In this document: positions 6,959 through 14,135 of the stretch, in pieces
Numbering within the stretch: position 1 is the first letter of the stretch
Layout of the letters: each line of letters opens with the position of its first letter
From: an uncultured Oscillospiraceae bacterium
Lineage (GTDB): Bacteria; Bacillota; Clostridia; Oscillospirales; Acutalibacteraceae
Assembly (NCBI GenBank): GCA_900549155.1
Contig: URNF01000025.1
Coordinates: 1-21,503 of the forward strand
DNA length: 21,503 nucleotides
Direction: 5' to 3'
Made by a program: the position numbers and the translations under genes
The notes under the pieces: generated by a model
The model's database searches: none
The model's input: only the letters and a program-made list of their open reading frames with translations
Told to the model about the DNA's origin: nothing

Positions 6959-8407
6959 CTATACTCCTTCCTTTGTCCGTCCATAGAGCGCCGTCATTTC
7001 CCGCAAAATATCGGCAAGCCAGCTGTTGAGACATCCTGCGTCCACGCGCCATGTCCAGTTGCCGTTGTCGGTGGCGGGGGTGTTGATCCGTCCCTCGCTC
7101 GAAAGCCCCAAAATATCCTGCATGGTGAGGATCGCCGTGTCCGCCACCGAGGCGACTGCCGCACGCATCATGCTCCAGTTGAGGCTGTCGTCATCCGCCA
7201 TATGCAGATAGCGCCTTGCAAACGCCACATCGGCGGGCGCGGCAGTCTCTGCCCAGCCGAGAACGGTATCGTTGTCGTGCGTGCCGGTATAGACCACGCA
7301 GTGATGATCGTAGTTGTGCGGCAGATAGTCGCTGTCCTCGCGGCTGTCAAAGGCAAATTGCAGCACCTTCATGCCGGGAAAGCCCGTCGCTTTCAGCAGC
7401 TCTCTCACCTCGGGTGTCAGAAAGCCGAGATCCTCCGCCATGATCGGCAGCTTTCCGCACCGCTTTTTGAGACTGTCGAAAAGCGCCAAGCCGGGGCCTT
7501 TTCGCCATTTGCCGCGCCGCGCGGTCTTTTCGCCGAAGGGGATAGTGTAGTAAGACACAAAGCCGCGGAAATGATCGATGCGCACCACGTCATACAGCCG
7601 CAGTGCATGCGCCATCCGATCGCCCCACCACGAAAAGGCGGGCGTCTGCCGCGCCATGCAGTCCCAGTCATAAATGGGATTGCCCCACAGCTGACCGTCG
7701 GCGGAAAACGCGTCGGGCGGGCAGCCCGCGACCAGCAGCGGCAGCCCCCGCTCATCAAGAAGAAACTGCTCCCTTGCCGCCCACACGTCGGCGCTGTCGT
7801 GCGCGACATACATCGGCATATCGCCGATGATGTCGATCCCCGCCGCGTTGGCATAGTCCTTCACCGTCTGCCACTGCGCGAAAAAGTGATATTGCAGAAA
7901 CTGCCAAAACCGCACCTCGTCGGGCGCTGCCGTTTTCTCTTTCCATGTATACCACGCCGCACCGTCGTTTGCGGTCTTCAGCGCCATGAACCGCGCATAG
8001 GGCAAAAGCCATTTCTCCTCGGCAGCACAAAAGGCGGCAAACGCCGCCCCCGGCACAAAGCGGGAAAACGCCTTCCTGAGAAGTGGGAAACGGCGGGCAT
8101 ACTGCCGCCCGTAGTCTATGCGTCCCGTATCAGAGCCGAGATCCGCCGCGTTTATCTCCTCTGCCGCCAAAAGCCCCTCGTCACACAGCATGTCGAGATC
8201 GATAAAATAGGGATTGCCCGCAAAAGAGGAAAAGCACTGATACGGCGAGTCGCCGAACCCTGTCGGGTGCAGCGGCAGGATCTGCCAATACCGCTGCCCC
8301 GCCGCCTTCAAAAAGTCCACAAACCGCAGCGCCGCTTTTCCGAATGTGCCGATGCCGTGCGGCGACGGCAGGGAAAACACCGGCAGCAAAATGCCGCTTT
8401 TGCGCAT
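6959..8407 (-). CDS. malQ: 4-alpha-glucanotransferase (GH77, amylomaltase)
   Basis: 482 residues, close to the usual bacterial length. The signature residues are all present: SPYQCFSSFAGNPYFIDLD near the N-terminus, VVRIDHFRGF with nucleophile Asp278, PIMAEDLGFLT with acid/base Glu325, and YTGTHDNDT with the transition-state Asp378. MalQ moves 4-alpha-glucan segments between maltodextrins in the cytosol, releasing glucose. It starts 10 bases after the second permease gene, with GGATAGGAGGAG as ribosome binding site, so it is co-transcribed with the importer. That suggests the imported sugar includes alpha-1,4-glucans, although downstream esterase and GH39-like genes suggest hemicellulose; the operon may serve a mixed diet or malQ may be a passenger. 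Confidence 0.96.
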   Translation of the reverse strand: MRKSGILLPVFSLPSPHGIGTFGKAALRFVDFLKAAGQRYWQILPLHPTGFGDSPYQCFSSFAGNPYFIDLDMLCDEGLLAAEEINAADLGSDTGRIDYGRQYARRFPLLRKAFSRFVPGAAFAAFCAAEEKWLLPYARFMALKTANDGAAWYTWKEKTAAPDEVRFWQFLQYHFFAQWQTVKDYANAAGIDIIGDMPMYVAHDSADVWAAREQFLLDERGLPLLVAGCPPDAFSADGQLWGNPIYDWDCMARQTPAFSWWGDRMAHALRLYDVVRIDHFRGFVSYYTIPFGEKTARRGKWRKGPGLALFDSLKKRCGKLPIMAEDLGFLTPEVRELLKATGFPGMKVLQFAFDSREDSDYLPHNYDHHCVVYTGTHDNDTVLGWAETAAPADVAFARRYLHMADDDSLNWSMMRAAVASVADTAILTMQDILGLSSEGRINTPATDNGNWTWRVDAGCLNSWLADILREMTALYGRTKEGV

Positions 8408-8417
8408 AGCTCTCCTC

Positions 8418-9266
8418 CTATCCTTTCACGGCGCCCGCCATGACACCCTTGACGATATGCTTCTGACACAGCGCATAGAACACGATGACCGGCAAAATCG
8501 CCAGCACCAAAAGCGCCATGTTCACGCCCGTGTCCACTGTGCCGTAGCTATCCTTGACCGCTTTTTGGATGGCGATGGGAATGGTCTCAAAGCCGCGCGT
8601 TTTGTCGAGGACGAGATACGGCAAAAGATAGTCGTTCCACACCCACATCGTCTCCAGGATCGCCACCGAGATATAGGTCGGCTGCATCACGGGCAGCACG
8701 ATGCGGAAAAACACCCCCGGCGGCGAGCAGCCGTCGATGGTCGCCGCTTCCTCAATTTCCAGCGGAATACCCTTGACAAAGCCAGCGAACATGAAAACGG
8801 CAAGTCCCGCACCGAAGCCGAGATAGACGATGGGAATGGTGAACGGCGAGGTGAGCCGAAAGCGGTTTGCCACCATGGAGAGCGTGAACATCACCATCTG
8901 AAACGGCACTGCCATGGAAAACACGCACGCATAGTAAAACGCGCGGCAGAATTTTGACGCCACGCGGGTGATATACCACGCGCACATGGACGTGCACACC
9001 AAAATGAGCAGCACCGACAAAACGGTGATGATGACGCTGTAGCCCGCAGACTTGAAAATGGCGATCTCCGCGATGCCGCGCGTGAAATTCGAAAGTCCCG
9101 CAAATGTCTCGCGGTTCGGCAGAGAAAAGAAGCTGCCGACGATGCCCTCTTTTGTTTTGAATGCGTTATACACCACCGTGATGAGCGGCAGCGCATAGAC
9201 AACGCAAAACACCGCAAACAGCACCGATGCTATGCGGTGCAGACGGCGCACAGGCATTTCTTTCAT
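8418..9266 (-). CDS. Sugar ABC transporter permease, MalG/CUT1 type
   Basis: 282 residues with about six membrane helices (first at about 12-34). The EAA loop IEEAATIDGCSPPGVFFRIV (about 171-190) is the site that docks on the ATPase, and LPVMQPTYISVAILETMWVW follows as in MalG-type proteins. The ATG at 9266 is chosen because GGGAGGTG lies just upstream and it overlaps the stop of the first permease as ATGA, a sign of translational coupling; the longer frame upstream is only an overlap with that gene. It forms the membrane channel with the neighbouring permease. Confidence 0.95.
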   Translation of the reverse strand: MKEMPVRRLHRIASVLFAVFCVVYALPLITVVYNAFKTKEGIVGSFFSLPNRETFAGLSNFTRGIAEIAIFKSAGYSVIITVLSVLLILVCTSMCAWYITRVASKFCRAFYYACVFSMAVPFQMVMFTLSMVANRFRLTSPFTIPIVYLGFGAGLAVFMFAGFVKGIPLEIEEAATIDGCSPPGVFFRIVLPVMQPTYISVAILETMWVWNDYLLPYLVLDKTRGFETIPIAIQKAVKDSYGTVDTGVNMALLVLAILPVIVFYALCQKHIVKGVMAGAVKG

Positions 9267-10144
9267 TGCTGCACCTCCCGCCTGTGTGTGATGGAAAGCT
9301 GGGTCAGCGAAATGGCGGCAACGATGAGGAAGAACACGACCGCCATCGCCTGCGCCGTGCCGTGTGCACGGGCGCTGTTGCCGTAGGTATCGCTGATGCA
9401 CAGTGCCAAAAGCTGCGTCATTTTGTGCGTGATGCCGCCTGCATCGGTGACGGCGGGCAGCCCCGCCGTCAGCGACAGGTTCTGATCATACAGCTTAAAG
9501 GAGTTGGTGATGGACAGAAAAAGACAGATGGTGACCGACGGCATCACCATGGGGATGGTGACGCGCCGCAGCGTCTGCCAGCCGGTCGCGCCGTCGATCT
9601 TCGCCGCCTCGATGAGGCTGTCGGGCACCGCCTGCAGACCCGCGATATAAATGATCATCATATAGCCGATCTGCTGCCAGCACAAAACCGCAAGCAGTCC
9701 GAAAAAGCCGAAGGTGCTGCTGTAGCTGAGATCCTTGCCGAAAAGCGGCAGCAAAACGCCGTAGTTTAACACCATCTTCCACACATAGCCGAGCACGATG
9801 CCGCCGATGAGGTTCGGCATGAAAAACACCGTGCGATAGACATTCCTGCCCGGAATGTTGCGGGTGAGGGCGTAAGCGAGAAAGAATGCGCATATATTGA
9901 TAATGGCCACCGACAAAAGCGCAAAGATCACCGTGAAGCCCAGCGATTGCCAGAAATTATACTGTCCCGAAAACAGCACCCGCCGGAAATTGTCCAGTCC
10001 CACAAAACGGAATTTCGTCAGCGTCTGAAATTCGCAAAAGGAGAAAACGACACCATAGACAAACGGCACGACAAAGCTCAGAAGAAACGCAACAAGCGTC
10101 GGCAGCAGGAAAAGGGGAAACCATTTTTTCAGTGATCTGTACAC
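9263..10144 (-). CDS. Sugar ABC transporter permease, MalF/CUT1 type
   Basis: 293 residues, about six membrane helices, first at about 9-35 (FPLFLLPTLVAFLLSFVVPF). The EAA loop is EAAKIDGATGWQTLRRVTIP (179-198), ending in the PxxxP-like MVMPS typical of CUT1 permeases. It starts with GTG at 10144: there is no in-frame ATG near, the previous in-frame stop is only 18 bases upstream, and CGGAG lies 12 bases before, a weak site. That stop is also the stop of the solute-binding gene, which shares this reading frame. It pairs with the MalG-type permease. No ATPase gene is present; Gram-positive CUT1 systems often share one ATPase (MsmK-like) encoded elsewhere. Confidence 0.94.
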   Translation of the reverse strand: MYRSLKKWFPLFLLPTLVAFLLSFVVPFVYGVVFSFCEFQTLTKFRFVGLDNFRRVLFSGQYNFWQSLGFTVIFALLSVAIINICAFFLAYALTRNIPGRNVYRTVFFMPNLIGGIVLGYVWKMVLNYGVLLPLFGKDLSYSSTFGFFGLLAVLCWQQIGYMMIIYIAGLQAVPDSLIEAAKIDGATGWQTLRRVTIPMVMPSVTICLFLSITNSFKLYDQNLSLTAGLPAVTDAGGITHKMTQLLALCISDTYGNSARAHGTAQAMAVVFFLIVAAISLTQLSITHRREVQQ

Positions 10145-10162
10145 CGCAAAGTCACGCTCCGG

Positions 10163-11464
10163 TCAATGATTTTTGTCGTATTCGGTCTTCCAGCCGGTCA
10201 CAAATGCCACCTCGACATTTTTCCACAGTGCGTCGGTCATGCCGCCCTGTGCATAGGACAGCATCGCCGCGCCCACGCCGCTTTTCCAATCCTCCGACGG
10301 CATGGTGGCAAAGTTCCAGGAAACGGGCGTTTTGCCCGCCTTCACATAGTCCTCGGCGATGCTGACAAGCGGATTGCTCGAAGCCTTTGCCGCCTTGAAC
10401 GGTGCGGAAAAGCCCATTTTGTCGGCGAGCGCCGTCGTCCCCTCGTCGCTTGTCACGACCCATTCAAGGAATTTGAGCGTCGCCTCGATATCCTGCTTTC
10501 TTGCTTCGCTGTTGACACACCAATAGTTCTCCGAGCCGGTGCAAAGCCCCTGCTCCTCCTCGCCCTTGACGCCGATATAGATGGGCAGCATGCCGATGTC
10601 GGCGGCGGTGAGCTTTCCTGCGGTCACGCTGTCATAACTCCAGGTGCCGTTCTGATAAAAGACCGCCTGTCCGTTTGCAAGCTCCGCCGCGGCGTCGTCG
10701 CCCGTTTTCGCGCCGATCTCGGCGGGGGCGCAGGTCGCGTTGTTGAGATAGAGATCCCAGATCTGACGGAAATTGTCCAGATATGCCCCGTCCACGGATT
10801 TTGCGGCGGTGATGCTGCGGTCGCGGTATTCATAATAAAGCGGCACGTTGGCAAGATGCGTCTTAAAGCGCCAGTCCGAGGAATCGGTCATGCCCGCCGA
10901 GGTGAACGCGCCCTTGACGCCGAGCGCGTCCTTGTGCGCCTGAATCTCGGTCGCGACCTTGGAAAGCGCCGCAAAATTGTTCAGCGCCTCGATCGTCTTC
11001 ACGGAAGAAAAGTCCGACGCAAAATACTTGTTCAAAAGCGTTTTGTTATAAATGATGCCATAAGTCTCCAGCACATAGGCAACGCCCGCGACCTTGTCGC
11101 CGTCTTTGAGCGCAAAGTCCTTGTTTGTAAGCTGGGTATACACCGCGCTGTCCGAGAGATCATAGCAATAGTCCTTCCAGTGCTCCAACCCGACAGGACC
11201 GTTGACCTGGAACAGTGTCGGCGGGTTGTCCTTCACGATCTCGGCGGACAGCGTATCCTCATAGGTGCCCGACGCCGCCGTCACCACCGTCACCTCAACG
11301 CCTGTTTCGTTTGTATAGCTTTTGGCAAGCGCTTCCCACGCCGCCTTTTGTTCGGGCTTGAAATTGAGATAATAAACGCCGGCGGCTTTGTCGCTCTCGC
11401 CGCAGCCTGCCGCCATGCATAGCAGCAAAACCGCCGCAAATACTATCGCTGTCAGTTTTTTCAT
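10163..11464 (-). CDS. Sugar-binding lipoprotein of ABC importer
   Basis: 433 residues. A type II signal peptide (MKKLTAIVFAAVLLLCMAAG) ends at Cys21, the lipidated residue, so the mature protein is anchored outside the membrane. The body is a two-lobed family 1 extracellular solute-binding protein: YYLNFKPEQKAAWEALAKSY at the start, NPPTLFQVNGP, ANGQAVFYQNGTWSYDS in the hinge region, and FLEWVVTSDEGTTALADKMG near the end. It captures oligosaccharides and hands them to the two permeases encoded directly downstream. AAAGGAG lies 10 bases before the ATG. Aromatic residues are frequent, as in sugar-binding clefts, but the ligand cannot be told. As first gene of the block its promoter should lie in 11465-11560. 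Confidence 0.95.
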   Translation of the reverse strand: MKKLTAIVFAAVLLLCMAAGCGESDKAAGVYYLNFKPEQKAAWEALAKSYTNETGVEVTVVTAASGTYEDTLSAEIVKDNPPTLFQVNGPVGLEHWKDYCYDLSDSAVYTQLTNKDFALKDGDKVAGVAYVLETYGIIYNKTLLNKYFASDFSSVKTIEALNNFAALSKVATEIQAHKDALGVKGAFTSAGMTDSSDWRFKTHLANVPLYYEYRDRSITAAKSVDGAYLDNFRQIWDLYLNNATCAPAEIGAKTGDDAAAELANGQAVFYQNGTWSYDSVTAGKLTAADIGMLPIYIGVKGEEEQGLCTGSENYWCVNSEARKQDIEATLKFLEWVVTSDEGTTALADKMGFSAPFKAAKASSNPLVSIAEDYVKAGKTPVSWNFATMPSEDWKSGVGAAMLSYAQGGMTDALWKNVEVAFVTGWKTEYDKNH

Positions 11465-11509
11465 AAAACGATCACTCCTTTGCCGTTAGTCTTGCCGCTC
11501 GGTTTGACG

Positions 11510-11539
11510 GTTATGCATGCCGAAAAAAGCAGGTTGCAA
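11510..11539 (-). promoter_or_regulatory. Weak candidate promoter for the importer operon
   Basis: On the minus strand, TTGCAA (11539-11534) is followed after 18 bases by CATAAC (11515-11510). Each hexamer matches consensus at four of six bases. TTGCAA is its own reverse complement and also serves as the -35 box of the divergent lemA promoter. This is the best candidate seen in the intergenic region but it is weak. Confidence 0.3.
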
Positions 11540-11562
11540 AAAATGATGATATAGTATATACT
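11534..11562 (+). promoter_or_regulatory. Sigma-A type promoter for lemA
   Basis: TTGCAA (11534-11539), a 17-base spacer and TATACT (11557-11562). The -10 box is part of a perfect 10-bp palindrome, AGTATATACT (11553-11562). The leader would be about 33 bases long. Confidence 0.7.
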
Positions 11563-11601
11563 CTTTAGCGGTACTATTATTTTCTGAAAAGGAGCGATTC
11601 T

Positions 11602-12156
11602 ATGGAACTCGCTGTCATTATCATTTGTGTTGTCATTGTGCTCATTATTCTTTGGCTCATTTCGAGCCAGCGCCGCCTTGTCGCCATGGACGAAAACATC
11701 AACAACGCCATGAGCCAGATCGGCGTGCAACTCACCGCGCGCTTTGACGCTTTGACGGGACTTTTGGAGCTTATCAAGGGCTATGACGCGCACGAATCGG
11801 AAACACTGCTCGAAACCGTCCGCGCCCGCCGCACGGTCATCACCGCCAATTCGACGGCGGCGGATGTCGCGGCACAGGAAAACGTCATCACCGACGCGCT
11901 CGGCAAAATCAACGCCGTCGCGGAGCAATATCCCGCGCTGCGTTCCGCCGAAAACTACAAGCAGGCGATGGGCGCCGTCGAGCGCTATGAAGGCTCGCTG
12001 CGCAGCGCGCGGCTGGTCTATAACGACTGCGTCACGAAGCTCAACCGCGCCGTGCGCATGTTCCCCACCTCGCTCATCGCGGGCATGCTGCATTTCTCGG
12101 CACGGGAGTATCTCAAGACCGAAGAGGACAAAACCGCGCGTCCCGAAATGAAATGA
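11602..12156 (+). CDS. lemA: LemA family protein
   Basis: 184 residues, the family's normal length. One N-terminal membrane helix (about 3-21, ELAVIIICVVIVLIILWLI), then a long helical domain facing the cytosol or envelope. Family marks are the ALTGLLELIKGY region, EQYPALRSAENYKQ, and VYNDCVTKLNRAVRMFPTSL, matching the conserved YP-L and YND-V-YN-P positions. The biochemical role of LemA proteins is not established. AAGGAG lies 8 bases before the ATG. Its stop overlaps the start of the DUF2207 gene by ATGA; the two families are frequently neighbours, which supports a joint membrane function. Confidence 0.94.
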   Translation: MELAVIIICVVIVLIILWLISSQRRLVAMDENINNAMSQIGVQLTARFDALTGLLELIKGYDAHESETLLETVRARRTVITANSTAADVAAQENVITDALGKINAVAEQYPALRSAENYKQAMGAVERYEGSLRSARLVYNDCVTKLNRAVRMFPTSLIAGMLHFSAREYLKTEEDKTARPEMK

Positions 12157-13832
12157 GGTTCATGAAAAAGTTTCTTTGTCTTTCTCTCACTGTCCTGCTG
12201 CTTTTCTCCCTGTCTGTGCCGTCGCTGGCGGCGCAGATCACGGACATGGACATCACCGTGACCGTGAACGACGACGGCAGTGCCGTTGTGTCGCAGGTGT
12301 GGAAGACCGCAGCCGACAACGGCACAGAGTTTTATATGCCGTTTTCCACAAACGGCTATCTCACGCTGACCGATCTTTCGGTGCGGGACACAGAGCGCGT
12401 CTATGAAACAGAAGACGGTTGGGACACCGACCGCAGCTTTGAGGAAAAAGCCTATCGCTGCGGGCTTCTGCCCACCGACAGCGGCTATGAGATCTGCTTC
12501 GGCATCTCGCGCTACGGCGAAAACACCTACACGGTGACCTACACCGTGCACCACATGTTCAACGCCTATGAGGACACCGACGGCACGCTTTTCCGCTTTG
12601 TGAACGACAAGCTGAACGTCACCCCCACCAATGTGCGCCTTTCCATGCGCCTTGCGGACGGCACGCCCGTCACAAACGACGCCTGCGGCATTTGGGCATT
12701 CGGCTATGACGGCGACATCCGCTTTGAAAACGGCGGGATTGTTGCCGCCACCGCGTCGCCGATCGAGGAAGAAAACCACATGACGCTCATGGTGGAGCTG
12801 CAAAAGGGCGTCCTGCACCCCGACCGCACGGCAGAGGGCACCTTCGACGAGGTGAAGCGCCGCGCCTTCAAGGACAGCGACTACGGCTATGCCGACGAGA
12901 AGGATGCGGGCATCGGCGTTTTCCTCCTCTGTCTTGTGCTTTCCGTCGGCATTGCCCTCGCGGCGCTCATTGCGAGCATTGTCAACCGCCTGCGGCTCAA
13001 ACACTTTGCGAAAAAATTCGGCTATTGGCGCGACCCGCCCTGTGACAACGACCTTGCCGCTGCGGCGCATCTCGCAACGCTTTTCCGTCTCTGCAAGGAA
13101 GAAACGTTCATCGGCGCGCTGATGCTGCGCATGGTCGTCGACGGCGAGCTGGCGGTGGAAAAGACCGTGTCGGTCGGCGCAATAGGCGGCGAAAAAACGA
13201 AAAAAGCCCTGCGGCTCGTGAAAGAACCGCAGGACGATATGTTCAAGCAAAAGCTCTTTTCCGTGTTGCAGCATGCCGCCGGCAGCGACGGCGTGCTTTC
13301 CGAAAAAGAACTGAAGACCTATTGCAGCAAGCACGAAAAGCCGCTGCGGGGGCTTTTGGATGCGGCGGCAAGCGAGGGACATCGCTATTTCACCGAGCGG
13401 CACTGCTTCAAAAAAACCGATCTGCACACCAAAAACGAGCCGCGCACCCTCGGCGGATTGACCGCAGAGGGCAAACAAAAGCTCGGCGAGGTGACGGGCT
13501 ATCGGCAATATCTGCGGGATTTCTCGCTCATTGCCGAACGGGAAATTTCCGAAGCGCCCGTGTGGCAGGAAATGCTTGTTTATGCGATGCTGTTCGGCGT
13601 GGCGGGCACGGTGATCGAACAGCTCAAAAAGCTCTGTCCCGCGCAGCTGCCCGCCATCGAGCAATACGACAGCGATCTGCCGTTTGTCATCGGCTGCTAT
13701 CACGGGATGTATGCTTCCATGCGCACCCGTGAAAACGAGATCGCCGCGCGCAATTCCGGCGGCGGTGGCAGCGCATCCTTCGGAGGCGGCGGCGGATTTT
13801 CCGGCGGCGGCTCGGGCGGCGGCGTAAGATAA
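12153..13832 (+). CDS. DUF2207 membrane protein with Gly-rich tail
   Basis: 559 residues. A signal peptide (about 1-27, ending SVPSLAA) leads an extracellular beta-rich DUF2207 domain (about 28-225, starting DITVTVNDDGSAVVSQVW). One clear membrane helix follows (about 253-277), then a cytosolic region of about 280 residues with NDLAAAAHLATLF and LMLRMVVDGELAVEK, which resembles the winged-helix-like part of DUF2207 proteins. A second hydrophobic stretch lies near WQEMLVYAMLFGVAGTVIE. The protein ends in a glycine/serine tail (GGGGGFSGGGSGGGVR) typical of the family. Function is unknown. Start ATG at 12153 overlaps the lemA stop; ATG 12162 is an alternative with TGAGG rather close upstream. 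Confidence 0.93.
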   Translation: MRFMKKFLCLSLTVLLLFSLSVPSLAAQITDMDITVTVNDDGSAVVSQVWKTAADNGTEFYMPFSTNGYLTLTDLSVRDTERVYETEDGWDTDRSFEEKAYRCGLLPTDSGYEICFGISRYGENTYTVTYTVHHMFNAYEDTDGTLFRFVNDKLNVTPTNVRLSMRLADGTPVTNDACGIWAFGYDGDIRFENGGIVAATASPIEEENHMTLMVELQKGVLHPDRTAEGTFDEVKRRAFKDSDYGYADEKDAGIGVFLLCLVLSVGIALAALIASIVNRLRLKHFAKKFGYWRDPPCDNDLAAAAHLATLFRLCKEETFIGALMLRMVVDGELAVEKTVSVGAIGGEKTKKALRLVKEPQDDMFKQKLFSVLQHAAGSDGVLSEKELKTYCSKHEKPLRGLLDAAASEGHRYFTERHCFKKTDLHTKNEPRTLGGLTAEGKQKLGEVTGYRQYLRDFSLIAEREISEAPVWQEMLVYAMLFGVAGTVIEQLKKLCPAQLPAIEQYDSDLPFVIGCYHGMYASMRTRENEIAARNSGGGGSASFGGGGGFSGGGSGGGVR

Positions 13833-13868
13833 CAAAAAAAATGCGGAGACAGCTTTCTGTCTCCGCAT
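13833..13868 (-). terminator. Left copy of terminator hairpin, T-tail on the minus strand
   Basis: ATGCGGAGACAG (13841-13852) pairs perfectly with CTGTCTCCGCAT (13857-13868). An A8 run precedes it on the plus strand, so on the minus strand the hairpin is followed by T8 and should stop transcripts coming from the epimerase gene. On the plus strand it is followed by CAGTG, without a T tract. Confidence 0.8.
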
Positions 13869-14093
13869 CAGTGTGTCAAAAAACTTGTTTTTTGGCACAC
13901 TGTGAGGCTGTCTAAAAACCGCAGGAGCAAGGAAACCGCCCCTGTCGGCGTATACAACATACGCTAAGGGGCGGTTGACGCCGACAGCAAAAGCGTGCGT
14001 TTCAAAGAAACGCGCTTTCTGCTTACCGGACTTTTGCCGTCACCTTTCTCGCATGGATGCGCTTTTGCGTCCTGCGGACTTTTTTGACAGTCT
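13869..14093. repeat. Highly structured non-coding element, MITE-like
   Basis: This fills nearly all of the 303-base gap between the DUF2207 and epimerase genes; no convincing gene is in it. It starts with a 16-bp hairpin (13869-13884 with 13887-13902, one G-T wobble, loop TT). GGCTGTC...CCGCAGGA (13906-13926) is inversely repeated at 14070-14092 (TCCTGCGG...GACAGTC), closing the rest into one large stem. Inside are AACCGCCCCT/AGGGGCGGTT (13934-13943, 13967-13976) with GCGTAT/ATACGC nested in it, CTGTCGGCGT/ACGCCGACAG (13942-13951, 13978-13987), AAAGCG..CGTTTC/GAAACGCGCTTT (13990-14018) and a weaker hairpin at 14055-14072. Terminal inverted repeats plus dense internal pairing resemble miniature inverted-repeat elements. 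Whether it is repeated elsewhere in the genome cannot be seen here. Confidence 0.6.
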
Positions 14094-14127
14094 AATGCGG
14101 AGACAGCTTTTCTGTCTCCGCATTTTT
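14094..14127 (+). terminator. Right copy of terminator hairpin, T-tail on the plus strand
   Basis: AATGCGGAGACAG (14094-14106) pairs with CTGTCTCCGCATT (14112-14124), followed by T tract to 14127. The hairpin is identical to the left copy except for one extra T in the loop. It should end plus-strand transcripts from lemA-DUF2207 that have read through the structured element; the minus-strand side has no long T tract. Confidence 0.8.
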
Positions 14128-14135
14128 GCTCTTAC

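Noticed and set aside
6872..8443. Open frame of about 523 codons on the plus strand opposite malQ
   Set aside because: malQ on the other strand has every GH77 catalytic motif; the opposite frame is Arg/His-rich without motifs or a ribosome binding site.
11465..11601. CcpA (cre) operator in the importer/lemA intergenic region
   Set aside because: I looked for a cre-type inverted repeat and found none matching well enough to report.
12018..13898. Long open frame of about 626 codons on the minus strand across lemA and the DUF2207 gene
   Set aside because: It is antisense to two well-supported genes, shows no recognisable domain, and such frames are expected in GC-rich DNA.
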